DNA of 64,000 nucleotides from NCBI GenBank assembly GCA_964035545.1, contig OZ037767.1, positions 13,325,301 through 13,389,300 on the forward strand, given 5' to 3'. The notes beneath the pieces are model-generated. The model did no database searches and had not been told where the DNA came from. It saw only the letters and a list, made by a program, of their open reading frames with translations. The DNA comes from Bugula neritina (lineage: Eukaryota; Bryozoa; Gymnolaemata; Cheilostomatida; Bugulidae). Made by a program: the position numbers and the translations under genes. Shown piece by piece: positions 52,407 to 64,000 of this stretch (positions within the stretch are counted from its first letter, which is position 1; every line of letters starts with the position of its first letter).

Positions 52407-55400
52407 ATGGAAAGGTCACGTTCAAGGCCAACTCGACCTCCACCTCCAAATTATGTTGCTAGGCAACAGCTACCAAGTGATCTCGAACGCTTCCAGGAGC
52501 TTTATCATCAAGCTGTTTTGTACGAAGGTTATATTTGAACTGTTGTAGCACATAGTTTAATACATACAATTGAGAAAGTAACTCTTAAATAGATCGAACA
52601 GTGTTTATTGAAAATAATTGGTATTTAGTAATACAGAGGATTCAATCTCCTAGAATTTATTTAGAACCTGTTTTTGGTTTATTGTTTTTGGTAAAAAGTT
52701 GAGCATAGCCAATTTTTTAAACATGTCGACATTTTTTCTCAAACAGAAAAAAATTTTAAGCTCTAACATTACACTATATCTGGTACAGGTGACCAGTATG
52801 CTGTTTCGTCTTCGTTCAATCTTGTATTGTATACAGTATGTAATGTTTACAGAGAAGTAAATAAAGCCCTAGATTGTGACGAGAACGGACAAACTACTGA
52901 GGCGTTAGTTAGTTATAAGAAAGGGGTGGAGTTGATCACAGGAGCCCTGGCTATACAGCTGTTGGCATCTGCTAATAGTGAAGTCAACTCCAAACGAGAT
53001 AAACTTAAAACTGCACTGGATAATGCTAAGTCAAGAATAGCGGAGTTGGAGCCACCCTTAGATCATGGTGAGTTCTAAGACCTCAGGCTACATTTTACTT
53101 TGTGCCATTAGTTTTTAAATGAGAATTTAATATAATTATAATTAATAAAGTTAAATAATGTATTATATAATTATAGGCAATGTGTTACAGTCTTCTAATA
53201 TATAGAAATTTTTTCTACATCAGCAGAAAACTTGAAGCTAACTATGTTCGGTTTATCTTTTGATCAATTTAAGCCTAGAATGTTGGCATGTTGTGTAGTA
53301 AATGTATTATTATGATTGTAAAAATGGTCTCTTGATGATATCTGTTTAGATAGCAAGGTGCACACAACTCTACATTACATAGATTGAGTAAACGTCAAGT
53401 TTTCTTGTGTCGGAGGTTAAAAAACCTCTTTTGCAGTTATCTGTATTTAATTTGGCATAACTTTTAACTGAAATGAAGCATTGCTCATTAGTAACTAAGG
53501 CTAATTATGGCCAAGTACCTCAGGCTATTATCCGATCTGACTACAGGCAGCGTGCGGGTGAGGTCCAGACAGACAGCGTTGCCTAGTTACGAAGAAGCTA
53601 CTTCGCCTTCACCTGATAGTCAGCTGTCCCGGTGCTTTGATGCCGATGTGCTGCTCACTGTTGCTAGTGTTCAGGTAGATTTACCTGTGTTTACCTGCAT
53701 TACCTTATTCTCTGTTGTTACTCTACTCAGTAAAATGTGTATGTCTACCTGTATTCCACATATGCTTACCTGTCTTGCACTAATTGCAACATAGTATAGT
53801 AGATGTTAAGGAAGGGAGCAGCCGTGGTCTAGGGGCTAGAGTGTTTGCTTAGTAAATACCAGGTTATGGGTTGGAACCCAGTAAAGGCCATTGGTGATGT
53901 TAGGAAGAGCATCCAGTCATGTTTGCTCTTGTGCCACATAAGAATAAGTCCTTAGCCCGGTTTAAAAAAAAACTTTTCCATCAGGGGTTTTCTCACAGGG
54001 ATGGTGACTATAAACTTGTGTGAGTTATATGTTATGTAATATAGTTATGTTGATGTGATGATTTTTAGGTGTACTTCATAACAGGAAATGGTCACATCAG
54101 CACAAACTCTGTTCCCCAAACTTTGTACGTCTGCAAATTTAAGTCACCTTCTGCGATACCTGGAGCTCCACAGCACTTCCTCATGATTGGTTGGTACCTC
54201 TTATTACTGCTGCATTATATAATACACGTTAGATAACGCATGTCATGTTTAGTTGCACTTTTCATCAATTGTTTCAATATTTTAGTCTAAATATTATTGC
54301 TTATCGATTTTGCATTTGTTAAAACTTATCACTATTCTCAAAACACTTTCAGTCCAGTGAATCAGTGGAATTTTTATTATTTTATATCAATTTATAAGTA
54401 GTTATAAATTATATAATAACTAGCTGGTGCTTATTCACCTCTTATTGAAAGTACAAGAGCCAACGTAGCCAAAGATACTTGATTGAAACGAGACAAATAT
54501 TTAAAAGCTTACAGGGACGTGACTTTAGGTAGTCAAACAATAAATTGCTGTCCACAATTTCCAGTATCGCACCTTTACAAAAGTTGTTTTGATGTTTTGG
54601 TCGTACGGACTTGAAACTTTTGTCTCAGTCGGCCTAAACTCTGCGATATGCACACATGTTAATGTTTACAAGTATGTGTGATAAGTTCTACTTACCTGTT
54701 ACAGGAGAGTTCACCTTACCCTTAGTAGAGGGTCTTACTCCTTGTGTACAATCATCAGACGGCTCGTATGTCTTCCCAGACGTGACGTCACCTGATGAAG
54801 GTGAGTCTACGTTGTTAAGAAAAGAGTTTGTTGTATGTAGGCATCACTTTATGGTTATCAAAGGCTGGCTTGCAGATTCTTTGGATGTTGTTCAGCGCAT
54901 TCTGCTCTATTCCCACTATTAACCTCAGCTTCTCAATCTGTTTTTTTTCCTGTGAGAACATGTGGAACAGTTCTGTTCAGGTGTATCATTTAAAACTAAT
55001 CATCGAGGTAGGTGGAGTAATGGAAAAATTGAGAAAAGCCTGCGTTCTAGTTTAAAAGTGTAGCAAAAGGAGTTATGTTCTCACGAGAATTTCAACCCGT
55101 GCCCAAACCAAAACTTAATAAGAAAAATAAAGAACTTATGCTATCTCCATTAATATAATATACTTCAATAGTGGTTACATTTATTAGACTCTAAAGTTTG
55201 TTGTTTGATGACAGGTGCTGCCGTCGGCATCAAGTTAGCTGACGGGACAAATACTGAAACTGTTGACACTTTTCAAGCTCTGCTAGTTAGTCTAACAGCT
55301 CCTCCTTCATCAGCTGAGGACATGAGGACACCTGCTACAGCTGTCACTTCACAGCCAGCTGCTCAACCTGCCAGCACGTTACAATATGACACCACGCAGT

Positions 55401-58138
55401 CACCTGCTCAACCTGCCAACACATTGCACTCTGACACCACACAGCCACCCACTTATAGCATGCCGACATCTGACAGCTCTGGTAGGTTATTTAGTGTCAT
55501 TTTAGTCAATATACTTTCTTGGTGCTTCCTTGAAATATTTCTCATGTGAAAACATAAAGTAGCTCCCTTTTCAACTTCATGGACACCTCAAATTGCGTAC
55601 TTCATGGATCAGGTTTCTCAGAGAGTCTGTGTTGCCAGCATTGATGGTGATAACCTTTACATTCAAGGTTGTCACAGAGTTGACTTCACAAACTAGCATA
55701 AAAAGCATAAAAGCTGTCGTTTTTCTAAAAAATTACCTGATCACCTGATTTCACTATCATCAGCTGTTTTATATTCATGTAGCGCAAACCTTAGAATTTA
55801 AAAAAAATTAATATCTATGTTAGTATTTTGAATTTGTAATTTTATATTTATATTCATTTTTTCAGTCGAGGCAGAAGAATCCGAAATGGCCGACTCTCGA
55901 ATGAGCACTCAGATTAGTAAAGGACTTGTTACAGGTAGGTGATTGATATTAGCTGTTAGGTGATTGATATTAGCTGGTAGGTGATTGTTATTAGCTGGTA
56001 GGTGATTGATATTATTTGGTAGGTGATTGATATTATCTGGTAGGTGTTTGATATTATGGTCAATTTACTTAGTTTATTACACACTATATATATCTAGTTT
56101 TTACCTATTTTTCACAGTTTAGCTGCTAAATTAAATAGTTTCTTGCCTTAAACTAATAAAATATTAACAAACACAGCTGAATAATCAAGTTTTTTTCTAA
56201 TTTTGCTTAAAGTGCTATGTTTTTTTGTAATTTTCTTAGTAAATTGGGATGTGTGGACAGTGATGAGAAAATCATCATGGTCCGCATATCTTAATTTACT
56301 AAAAAAGCAGGAAAAAACATAGAAAATTGAACAAAACTAAATAAAAACCTTGATTATATAACTGTATTTGTTAATATTTTATTAGTTTAAGGCAAGAAAC
56401 TATATAATTTAGCAGCTAGACTGTGAAAAATAACTAAAAACTAATTAAATAGAATGATCCATTAGCTGGTAGGTGTTTGATATTAATATATCACATCACA
56501 TCTATATATTGTGTATTGGAAACAGTGCAGTTTTATAAGAATAATGGGTTATCGTCCTTCTGTGTTATCTGCAGCTGCCGAGTGGGTCAGCTGGGGTCTG
56601 GGGAAAGGAGCGGAGAAGGTCAGCGTTGCTCTGGCTTATGGAGGAGAGAAATTGAGAAGGAATCTCAGACCGTCCTCTCAGGAACGACAGCTGGACGATC
56701 GTCACAGGAAGTGTCTGTCTGTGGCTCGAATAGGAACCAATGTCACGTTACAGGTGTCTTCTGCAATAGGTGTGTGTTGTCTCCTACAATAGGTGTGTGT
56801 TGTTAGCATTACGGCAGCATTTCATATACTCTTTTGACCCCACTTTCAGCCAATCATCTCAGTTTGTTTGGAACGTTCATAAAGTTTTACTCTCAGCACA
56901 GCTGTGTACCGACTAGTGGTTTGTAGGTTTCAACTGGAGTAATTGGAAGTTGTCTACCCGATACTTTATTATACCCCCCTGTGTCTTTAGATAATGTGTG
57001 ATACAATCATTATGTTTACCATGGCTCAGTTTCATCAAAGTGATTAATAGCTTGTGTTATCATGTAGTGCGAACTTTGGGGGACGCTACTATGACCCTCG
57101 GTAAAAAGGTGACGCCGCATATAAAAACACAGGCTAAAAAAATGCTGCCGAACAATGTCACTAAACCATTGACCACTACAGATGAGACTGGCAGATCTAA
57201 AGCTGATGATATTATAGAGGTCGTTGGGGCTGGTGTGAGAGGTCGGTGGTGATTGAACAAGTTATTATCTGAATTGAGTTCTCAGTTAGACGAGTGTTTA
57301 GTATTCACACATAGGCTTTAAATAGATTGTCTTAACCTGTCTATCTGTAGCCTGTGATCTGAAGATTTAACTTGCGTATTGCAGGGTTTGGAGTTGTGTA
57401 TCTCAGTTTAGAAGAAGCAGCTAAAGTCTTAGGACGTTGTATAGCATCACAGACAAGGGACACAGTTTCTCACAAGTTAGTTTATATTTTATGTCTAAAG
57501 TTGCGTTTATACCTCTGCTGAAAAAAGTTCCGAGTTTCAGTTAATTTCACCCGTTCGAGTACCTCTTTATAGTGTTGCTGAAAATCGTTGAAATAATATT
57601 GATTTTTAACGGTAAAATATAACTTGTTTATTCGCTATTTGATGCCCTCTGAAAACGTAAGGAATTCGTTGAGTCGACAGCATAAAAGCGATAATTGAGA
57701 AAGTCAGCTGCTATAATTATAAACGTGAATACCTATATCTACAAGGAGTTGTCATTTCCTTTGATTGTTATTCTAGAACACATCTTTGAGGTCTATGTTG
57801 AGAAATTGTCCTTTTGAATTTTGAACATTTTTCTCATCAGTTTTATTATTTGTAGGATTTTAAACTTATTTTAAAGGAGCATATATATAATAATCACAAT
57901 ATTGTATAAAAATTAGTAGTTTTCCTCTCTTCATTCATACAGTCTGTCATACAGGTACGGACAGCACTATGGTGAGGCAGCAGAGAATGCCCTGTATACG
58001 GCAGGAAACACTGCTCTGGCCGCCCACAATATTACCCAACTGGGTCCCAAGGCTATCGCTAAGAAAGCTGCTAAGGACACTGCTAAAGCCGTTATTACTA
58101 CGCCACGTGAGAAGCCACCCGATGGGGCAGCTAAATAA
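52407..58138 (+). CDS. SPART: Spartin, complete, 11 exons
   Basis: Exons: 52407-52527, 52855-53067, 53547-53674, 54069-54189, 54705-54800, 55215-55481, 55866-55934, 56575-56769, 57068-57241, 57385-57475, 57955-58138; phases agree, giving 552 aa (human 666). MIT domain from exons 1-2 (about residues 20-90): FQELYHQAVLYEEVNKALDC and ALVSYKKGVELITGALA. The middle matches the spartin core beta region, with SYVFPDVTS resembling the family's AYMFPDT. A PPTY motif lies in exon 6, of the kind used by spartin to bind NEDD4-family ligases. C-terminal senescence domain: WVSWGLGKGAEKVSVALAYG, DIIEVVGAGVRGFGVVYLSL and KYGQHYGEAAENALYTAGNT. Spartin acts on lipid droplets and endosomes. Exon 2's acceptor was chosen by phase (ACAGAG|AA). 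The start is the first in-frame ATG. Confidence 0.92.
52455..52467. promoter_or_regulatory. Palindromic X-box-like site in spartin exon 1
   Basis: GTTGCTAGGCAAC, a perfect 5+3+5 palindrome (apart from the centre) resembling the RFX X-box. It lies within codons for VARQQ, 48 bases after the start codon. Binding is not shown by sequence alone. Confidence 0.35.
53814..54024 (+). mobile_element. tRNA-derived SINE copy F
   Basis: Starts GGGAGCAGCCGTGGTCTAGG, core CCATTGGTGATGTTAGGAAG, tail ATAAACTTGTGTGAG. In spartin intron 3. Confidence 0.85.
55935..56485. repeat. 21-bp array carrying copies of the spartin intron 7 donor, split by a MITE
   Basis: Intron 7 begins GTAGGTGATTGATATTAGCT(G), and this 21-bp unit repeats about seven times, nearly every copy having GTAGGTG after a pyrimidine/G context like the real donor ACAG|GTAGGTG. 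The MITE at 56057-56460 sits inside the sixth unit; the array resumes at 56461 with GCTGGTAGGTGTTTG. Confidence 0.92.
56057..56460. mobile_element. Foldback version of the GGGTCA... MITE, TSD ATTA
   Basis: 404 bp. The left half (TGGTCAATTTACTTAGTTTA) matches the other family members. The right half is an inverted copy of the left half (shared AAGGCAAGAAACTAT and TTTAGCAGCTA) rather than the usual right half. Flanked by ATTA at 56053-56056 and 56461-56464, and the interrupted repeat unit gives the original empty site. Confidence 0.85.
56764..56809. repeat. 23-bp duplication of the spartin exon 8 donor
   Basis: CAATAGGTGTGTGTTGT occurs at 56764 (the exon 8 border, CAATAG|GTGTGT) and again 23 bases downstream, so two equivalent 5' splice sites exist. 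Use of the second would add 23 nt and shift the frame. Confidence 0.85.
57498..57600. mobile_element. Partial copy of the TGCGTTTATACC MITE
   Basis: TTGCGTTTATACCTCTGCTG then AAAAAAGTTCCGAGTTTCA, closely matching 48382-48425, later GCTGAAAATCGTTGAA. The right terminal repeat is not found. Confidence 0.5.
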
Positions 58139-59961
58139 CCGCCCTATGACATCATCTTTCTTCCGCGATACTGTGATGAGTTTGCTATTGGAACGCGTCA
58201 TATCCTCCCACAGCCTGTTTCTCTCCTGAACATTTCCTAGCACTATAACTACAGTGTGTAGTCTAACTTGACGTCCAGTTGCTTATACTGTAATCACTGA
58301 CTAGACATGATTAGATAACTCCTACTACATCATTCGAATATTGTGAATAGACTATTTTATAGAACAGGTAACATTCCCTTATTGCTAGCCCTTTCAGTTA
58401 TTTATTTTAAATATACTATTTAGTTTTCTATGTTTTCCTTACTAATATTTAATTTCAATATAAGCTTTCATGTTTTGTGCATCAGTCTTCTGAGCATTAG
58501 CAGGTTTAACCTTGACCTTTGGGTGATGGTTTTAGGCATGTGTTATTTGCAGAGTTACACAATGTTAGTGTTCAGTGTGCTGTAAGGCATGTTCACTAAA
58601 GATGTGTCTATTTGGGCAAATGCTAAAGTGGGGTAAATTTTCCCTTCTATTTATACTTCAAGAATGTTCTGTTGTCGAAAATAAATCGAACATTTTTATC
58701 ATAACTTCAAGGAGGATTAGTTTCATAATCGGCTAAAGGAATGCATATTAATGAGGCGCATCAAGGTGACCTTATAGTTTGACCTTCAGGTTTGTAGTCA
58801 TATAAACAGTTATTGAAAAATATCAGAAATATTTTTTATGAATTTAATACGGTTTTGACTCTCAATGCAGTGAGATGTGGTGGTTGATGTGTGATGCACA
58901 TTTATAGAGACACATGGAGTATATTTCATACCTATACTTGATTCGCATTGAACACTAACCTACACATGCAGATAAAAGCATTTCAATTTCAGTGTATTCG
59001 GTGTACCATTGATATACTATGTGCTGAATAGCCAGCTACTACTTTTTTACACCATTTCAATAGTTTGCAGTACAAGTTGTGATTCTCACTAGTTGATTAT
59101 CCATGAGATCTACTTCTACTGACACTTCTGCTGAATAGTTGCATTATAGACATCAGTTTTGGCCCTATCTCTACACTCGTAACAGCAATGGTTAGAAAAA
59201 GGGAAAGCGCTCAGTCTTAGCATATGGTAGATATTGAGCAATGTCTTATAGTATGTAGTGCCCAATAACGCAGTCGTTGCCTACGGAGTGATTATTCAGA
59301 TATGTCTCTTTAAAATGCCAGAACTATTCACTAATTAGTCATACTGAAAGTTCCGTTGACATCAGAGATACACCAACATGTCACGCTCTTTGATTTTCAT
59401 GAAGCTGTTTACTGCTGTTGCCATGGTGATGGATCTGCCAACTGTTAAATATATACAAGAGTGGTTGGTGAATTTCATTATTCTACACTATATCTGCATT
59501 TGGTATAGTGACACACAATACACTACTACATATACTTTGGGAAGTAAAGGTAAGTCATTGCCTGTATATATAAGCCTCAACATTCATCAGTCATTGGAAA
59601 TTCAAGTTCAAAATTTGCAACTTTGCAAAATTAGTTAAATATAAGCAATTTTTTGTTTTGCAATTTTGCTCTGAAATCTTGGTTTTTTTATACGTTGTGT
59701 ACAATTTATCAACTTTCAAAAGGATTATATTTATAAGTGTTGCCCTATTTATTGTTGAGCTGCATATATAATATCACTGTTTAACTTTGACCTTGTGTTA
59801 ATGTTCTACTCTGCTATTAGTAATAACACAATACGTTAAAAGCATAAAATATTCTCAAATTATTCTTTATTCTAAAACAGAAGTATTCCTTATCATGAAA
59901 TAACATATGCATTAGATACACTATATCTTTAGATAAGACATAGCAAAGAACTCTGCTAAAG
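58139..59961. other. Spacer between spartin and the ENPP-like gene
   Basis: Contains AATAAA at 58680-58685, a plausible spartin poly(A) signal about 540 nt after the stop. No convincing gene. The small frame at 59378-59638 resembles nothing known and ends without a family signature. Confidence 0.4.
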
Positions 59962-62900
59962 ATGAAACTGTACCTGCTATTACATCTCTTGGGCATGCTG
60001 TGCTGTGCTCTCGCTGCTGGGAGGAACAAAATCATTATAGTAGGAATGTCTGGACTCAGGTACCGTTTGTTGTCATTGTTACATTACATTTCACTTCGCT
60101 TGATGTCTACAATGCTGTCATATTTTGTCTGTGTCTTGATGTGAAAATATTTATTAAGTCTGAAGAGATACATTTCGATCAATTTAATTTTCTGAGTTCA
60201 AAACTTTAAAATGCAGTTGAATTTTAAAAGGTGTACAACCATACAAGTATGTCTGAAAAGTTTTATGTATTAATATATATATAAACTGCAATTTTTGTTT
60301 GGTTTGTTCAATTTGCTGCTTTCTGATATTGTATTCAATCTTTTTTGTGCTTTAGTTGATCCCACACAAAATTATCTATAAAATTATGGTTACTGGAATT
60401 TTTAAGAAAATAACACAGCACATTGCTACTATCTCATTGTAAATTCTATTTAAAAGGCGAAAGAGCTTCAATTTTTCAAGTCACAACTTGTGTTGAATAT
60501 TAAAACTTCTGGATGAATTATGTAAAGTTGTACAAAATAGCCTAATTGTAGAAAGAAAAACTCCATGTTTTTGAAATAATAATAATCTACCTGAGTTACA
60601 GGTATTCTCTTCAAGTCATATTGCATTTGAATTCTCACAGTATTATTGGAGATCACATGTTGTATATTATTAATGCTGCCTCCTTTCCTAGCAGCAAATA
60701 AAGTCTCCTATACTTTTAGGCACGACTATGTTGATCAGCCGAACCTTCCCACATTTAGAAAGTTTATACTTGAAGGAGTTCGAGCTAAGCAAATGGAAAT
60801 TCCATTTGTCACAAACTCTGCACCGTCTCTTGCCACCATTGTTACAGGTGAGACTTAATGTTATTTTGCTGCTTCTAATTAGTTGTCTACTGAATAATAA
60901 ATCATTTAAATGACTGTATTAAGACACAATCAATGCAAGTAACATATCCCAGCTGCTTTATCTGGAGACATTATGCTAGGTAGCAAGCTGTAAGTCACAG
61001 TAACTTCTAGCACCTTTTATTCTGTAGAAACATGCATATATTCTGATTTATATTATATAGTAGACAGTCTATTACTCTGCATGTATAAATAGAAATCATA
61101 CTCTTAATCTATTTTATCAGCAAAACAGCACTTTCTAGAAAGTTGAGTTCCATGCTTAAAATTTCTAGGACCCATTTTCTAAGGTGTTTTTATGTTATGA
61201 ATTTTTCATGATAATTAGCCTACCTTTTGCCCTGCAAATCAGGTGAAAACAAATTATTAAAATGCCTTTCAAGTGACTCATCAAGTTACTTTGTGCCATC
61301 CACCTGAGGGCATTCCTGAGTCATATTATTACCTTATTCAGAGGTACCAGTTGGGTTTCAGTTCTCTGTTCCGCTACAAGAATAAATGTTTTATACGAAA
61401 ATCATGGCTTTAATCTCTATTCGCTAATATTTTCTTTTGTTCTAGCAAAATATGTTACTTTATGCTTGTCACAGAGGCTGTGTATGAATCTTTTCACCAT
61501 GATATATGTATCTCTTGCCAATTCACTCATGCATGTTATTTTAATCCATTCCTTCCAGCTGTAAGACAATGCATTGGGTGAAAAACATCTACATCTATGC
61601 ATCATATCTTTGAATAGCTAATTAATTTTCTGGTAGAATATATTATATTTAGTGCAGTATTGGATAATATCTCACTTCCTTTACAATTATTCCTTATATC
61701 AGTTTTAATAATATATATCAAATATTTTACACTTTTGTGATTTAATTTGCAAACATAATATAGATAAAATCATATATGTTATATATCACTATATAATAAT
61801 AATTAGTCTATATTATAAAAGAGTTAAAGACATTTTCTTATACATTACGGTCATGAGAGTTAGTATTTGAATAGAATATAGATAAATAGTTATATAATAA
61901 ATAATCAAATAAATAAATAATATTTATACTAACAATAATTATCCCACTAACGCATTGTACATGGTTTCTTAACTTTTATTGCTGGGCAGGTTTGTGGCCA
62001 GAAGAACATGGTGTTATTGATGACAGTATGACAGACCCTAACATGATTGGCTCCTACAAATTTGGTTTGAATAAGCTCACATCTGATTGGCTGCCCGTCA
62101 AACCGATTTGGATCACAGCTGAAGAAGCTGGGATAAGGACCGCAGTGTCAGGCTGGCTGGGTAAGAATGCTATATCCACTCCTTTTGTCAAAAGTCCCTT
62201 CTGATTTTTAAATTTATCCACCCCTGTTCATCTGGGGAGGGCATGTGTTAAATCTATCCACTCCTGTTCTTTTGCTAAATTAAATCTGTGTATTTTGTGA
62301 AACTATGCATTATATAATTTATTAAACTTAAAGGATTGCTCTATCTTGTCTAATAAATGGCCATTTAGGTCAAACACACATAATATTGTGTTTTTCTAAG
62401 CATGCATTGACAAAAAGCATTTGACCAAAGGTAGAAAAAGTTAGTTGAAGTTGAGGGTGTAGATTGGTAACAGCCAAAACGCCGATTTTGAAATGAGCTG
62501 GGAAATGTGACGTAACAGCGCCAGCATTCCTGCTGGTCACGTGACTATACAAATGAATAACTATAGAAATATGACTGTGAGATGTAATCTTTTAGCTTGC
62601 AATTTGTATATTTATAGAAGTGCAATTGTGAATTATCTCAATCTATAGTTTTTTGACATTTTAAATAACATGTATGTGATAACATTAGGCTATATTTTGC
62701 TTGTAAACATTAGAAAAAAGCCTTGCAAAAACATGCATTCTTTAGGATGAATGCCTGCAATCGATCTAAACTAGGTCAGATTGTGCAATATTACGGGCAC
62801 ACCAAAGCTGACCTATATAGCGCACTGTAACTGCTTGAGCGTAATTGGTTGATGTTGTGCCCAGCAACCTTGAATACTAGCGTTATAGTTAGCAGTGCAG

Positions 62901-63936
62901 CATAGTTACTGGCGTTCACACGTCACGTATTAGGCTATTCTTTTTCATGGCTGAAAATTTTACCTCCCTCAAAATTGGAATTTTGAAAAGCTGTTTTCTA
63001 AGCACATATTCCTTTGCAAAGTCACAATTGTTTGCATACACATTAAATTATAGTTCATAATTATAATGTGATTGTAATAAACTAAGATTGAGCAATCCTT
63101 TAAATATATAGATGTAAATGTTGCAGGTTCATGTGCGAGATGTATTTTAGTTGAAAGTATATATTATTTGAATGACATTTTGAGTTGAAAACTTAATGTC
63201 ATACTTCCTGTTAGATTGTCATGCAATGATTTTGTAATTCACTTATATCTAAACTATCTGCAGGTATAATACATGTTTTATATATACACCTGTATATACT
63301 TAAACATGTATATTTACGCCTTCACTATTACTTTCACCTACTCCCTTACCTACATCTATACCTACACATATACTTAAACTATACCTACACATATACTTAA
63401 ACTATACCTATACCTACCCCTGCACCTACAACCACATCATTAGTTCATAACTATTCAGAAACTTCTCGACTCATCTCTCTCAAATCCTATTATAGCTATT
63501 CTGTGTGGGTATTGCTATGACATATGAAATATTTTTTGCACTAAATCCATTTTATAGCCTTGGCACTTAGACATAGTACAGAGTGTTCAAATGCCCACCC
63601 ACTCTCTCTGCTGTATAAGCTATAAACCTTTAAACCTGTCCACTCAGCTTTGTAAGATTCTGTATTTCACATCCTCAGTATATAAAATGCCTAAACTGAG
63701 ATGCCTGGGCATTGCAACAACATATTAGAATAGCTCAGCATAATCTGTCATGATTCGCTGTTCACAGGAAGTGACATAAAGTTCGGCTCCGTAAACGCTA
63801 GTCTGTTCCACAAGTTCGTACCGAGAGAGAGTGAGGAGGATTCGAAAGCGAGAATTGCGGAGTTCACTTCCTGGATGTACGGCAAAGCTGACCTTGGCCT
63901 TATCCTGCTGCCTCAGCCAGACAACAGCGGCCACGA
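59962..63936 (+). CDS. ENPP-like ectonucleotide pyrophosphatase/phosphodiesterase, 5' part, probably altered active site
   Basis: Exons 59962-60059, 60720-60847, 61990-62160 and 63768-63936 (phase 2, continuing beyond the window), encoding about 188 residues. A signal peptide, LLLHLLGMLCCALAA, is followed at once by the phosphodiesterase fold. Family hallmarks: LPTFRKFILEGVRAKQMEIP, IVTGLWPEEHGVIDDSMTDP, KPIWITAEEAGIRTAVSGW and QPDNSGHE. The family hydrolyses extracellular nucleotides or phospholipids using two zinc ions and a Thr nucleophile. Here the first metal-binding Asp (MDGFR) is Ser30 (GMSGLR), the nucleophile position (KTFPN) is Ser66 (NSAPS) and the conserved Asn is Ser69. The later metal-site Asp and His (PDNSGH) are kept. 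A non-catalytic or altered enzyme is likely. The start is the first ATG, before the signal peptide. Confidence 0.85.
63290..63430. repeat. 23-bp type tandem repeat in ENPP-like intron 3
   Basis: Repeats of CTATACCTACACATATACTT plus AAA, grading into CTATACCTACC words. Confidence 0.8.
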
Positions 63937-63958
63937 GTAAGTGGATTCAACTGAGATG

Positions 63959-64000
63959 TAGTGTAGAGTAGTCTGTGTAGTGTAGAGTAGTCTGTGTAGC
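63959..64000. repeat. Start of a donor-proximal minisatellite at the window end
   Basis: GTAGTGTAGAGTAGTCTGT repeats beginning about 23 bases after the exon 4 donor (63937). Runs off the window. Confidence 0.75.

Noticed and set aside
59378-59638. 86-codon frame upstream of the ENPP-like gene
   Set aside because: No signature; the ENPP start with signal peptide at 59962 is a better explanation of the gene's 5' end.

Overview
This is animal nuclear DNA: AT-rich, with intron-rich genes carrying standard GT-AG splice sites, long introns, abundant microsatellites and minisatellites, and several transposon classes. The protein sequences and the Penelope-like, CR1/Jockey-like and LTR elements fit a marine invertebrate, probably a lophotrochozoan. 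A bryozoan or mollusc is possible, but the sequence does not settle it.

I could assemble five multi-exon genes with consistent splice phases. (1) ILF2/NF45, minus strand, 9 coding exons, 1567-6865, 360 aa. (2) A plus-strand RING/B-box TRIM-like protein that I cannot assign to a named family, 13 exons, 25052-36498, 1087 aa, with an internally duplicated module. (3) The AMPK beta subunit, minus strand, 8 exons, 39015-46532, 339 aa, with an intact MGN myristoylation start. (4) Spartin, plus strand, 11 exons, 52407-58138, 552 aa (MIT and senescence domains). (5) The first four exons of a secreted ENPP-like ectonucleotidase, plus strand, 59962 to beyond the window end, with substitutions at the metal-binding Asp and the nucleophile.

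Between these genes lies a transposon-rich accessory stretch (about 7.6-24.9 kb). It holds a head-to-head pair of truncated Penelope-like elements, a TIR element whose ends read like GGGGCACAACGG, a 4.3-kb foldback composite with decayed ORFs, an LTR retrotransposon with near-identical LTRs but no reverse transcriptase, and two solo LTRs right beside it. A second repeat-rich patch (48.3-51.4 kb) contains two CR1/Jockey-type LINE fragments, one split by a MITE. Six copies of one tRNA-derived SINE and at least five copies of one 4-bp-TSD MITE are scattered through introns and spacers.

The most unusual pattern is the placement of minisatellites. In nine of about 41 introns whose donor is visible, a tandem array starts within tens of bases of the 5' splice site. 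In some cases the unit contains a copy of the donor itself (spartin introns 7 and 8; AMPK-beta introns 5 and 6). Several ILF2 arrays abut 3' splice sites instead.

All gene models were built by reading splice sites and family similarity by eye. Exon coordinates may be off by a base or two, and no alignment or expression data were available.
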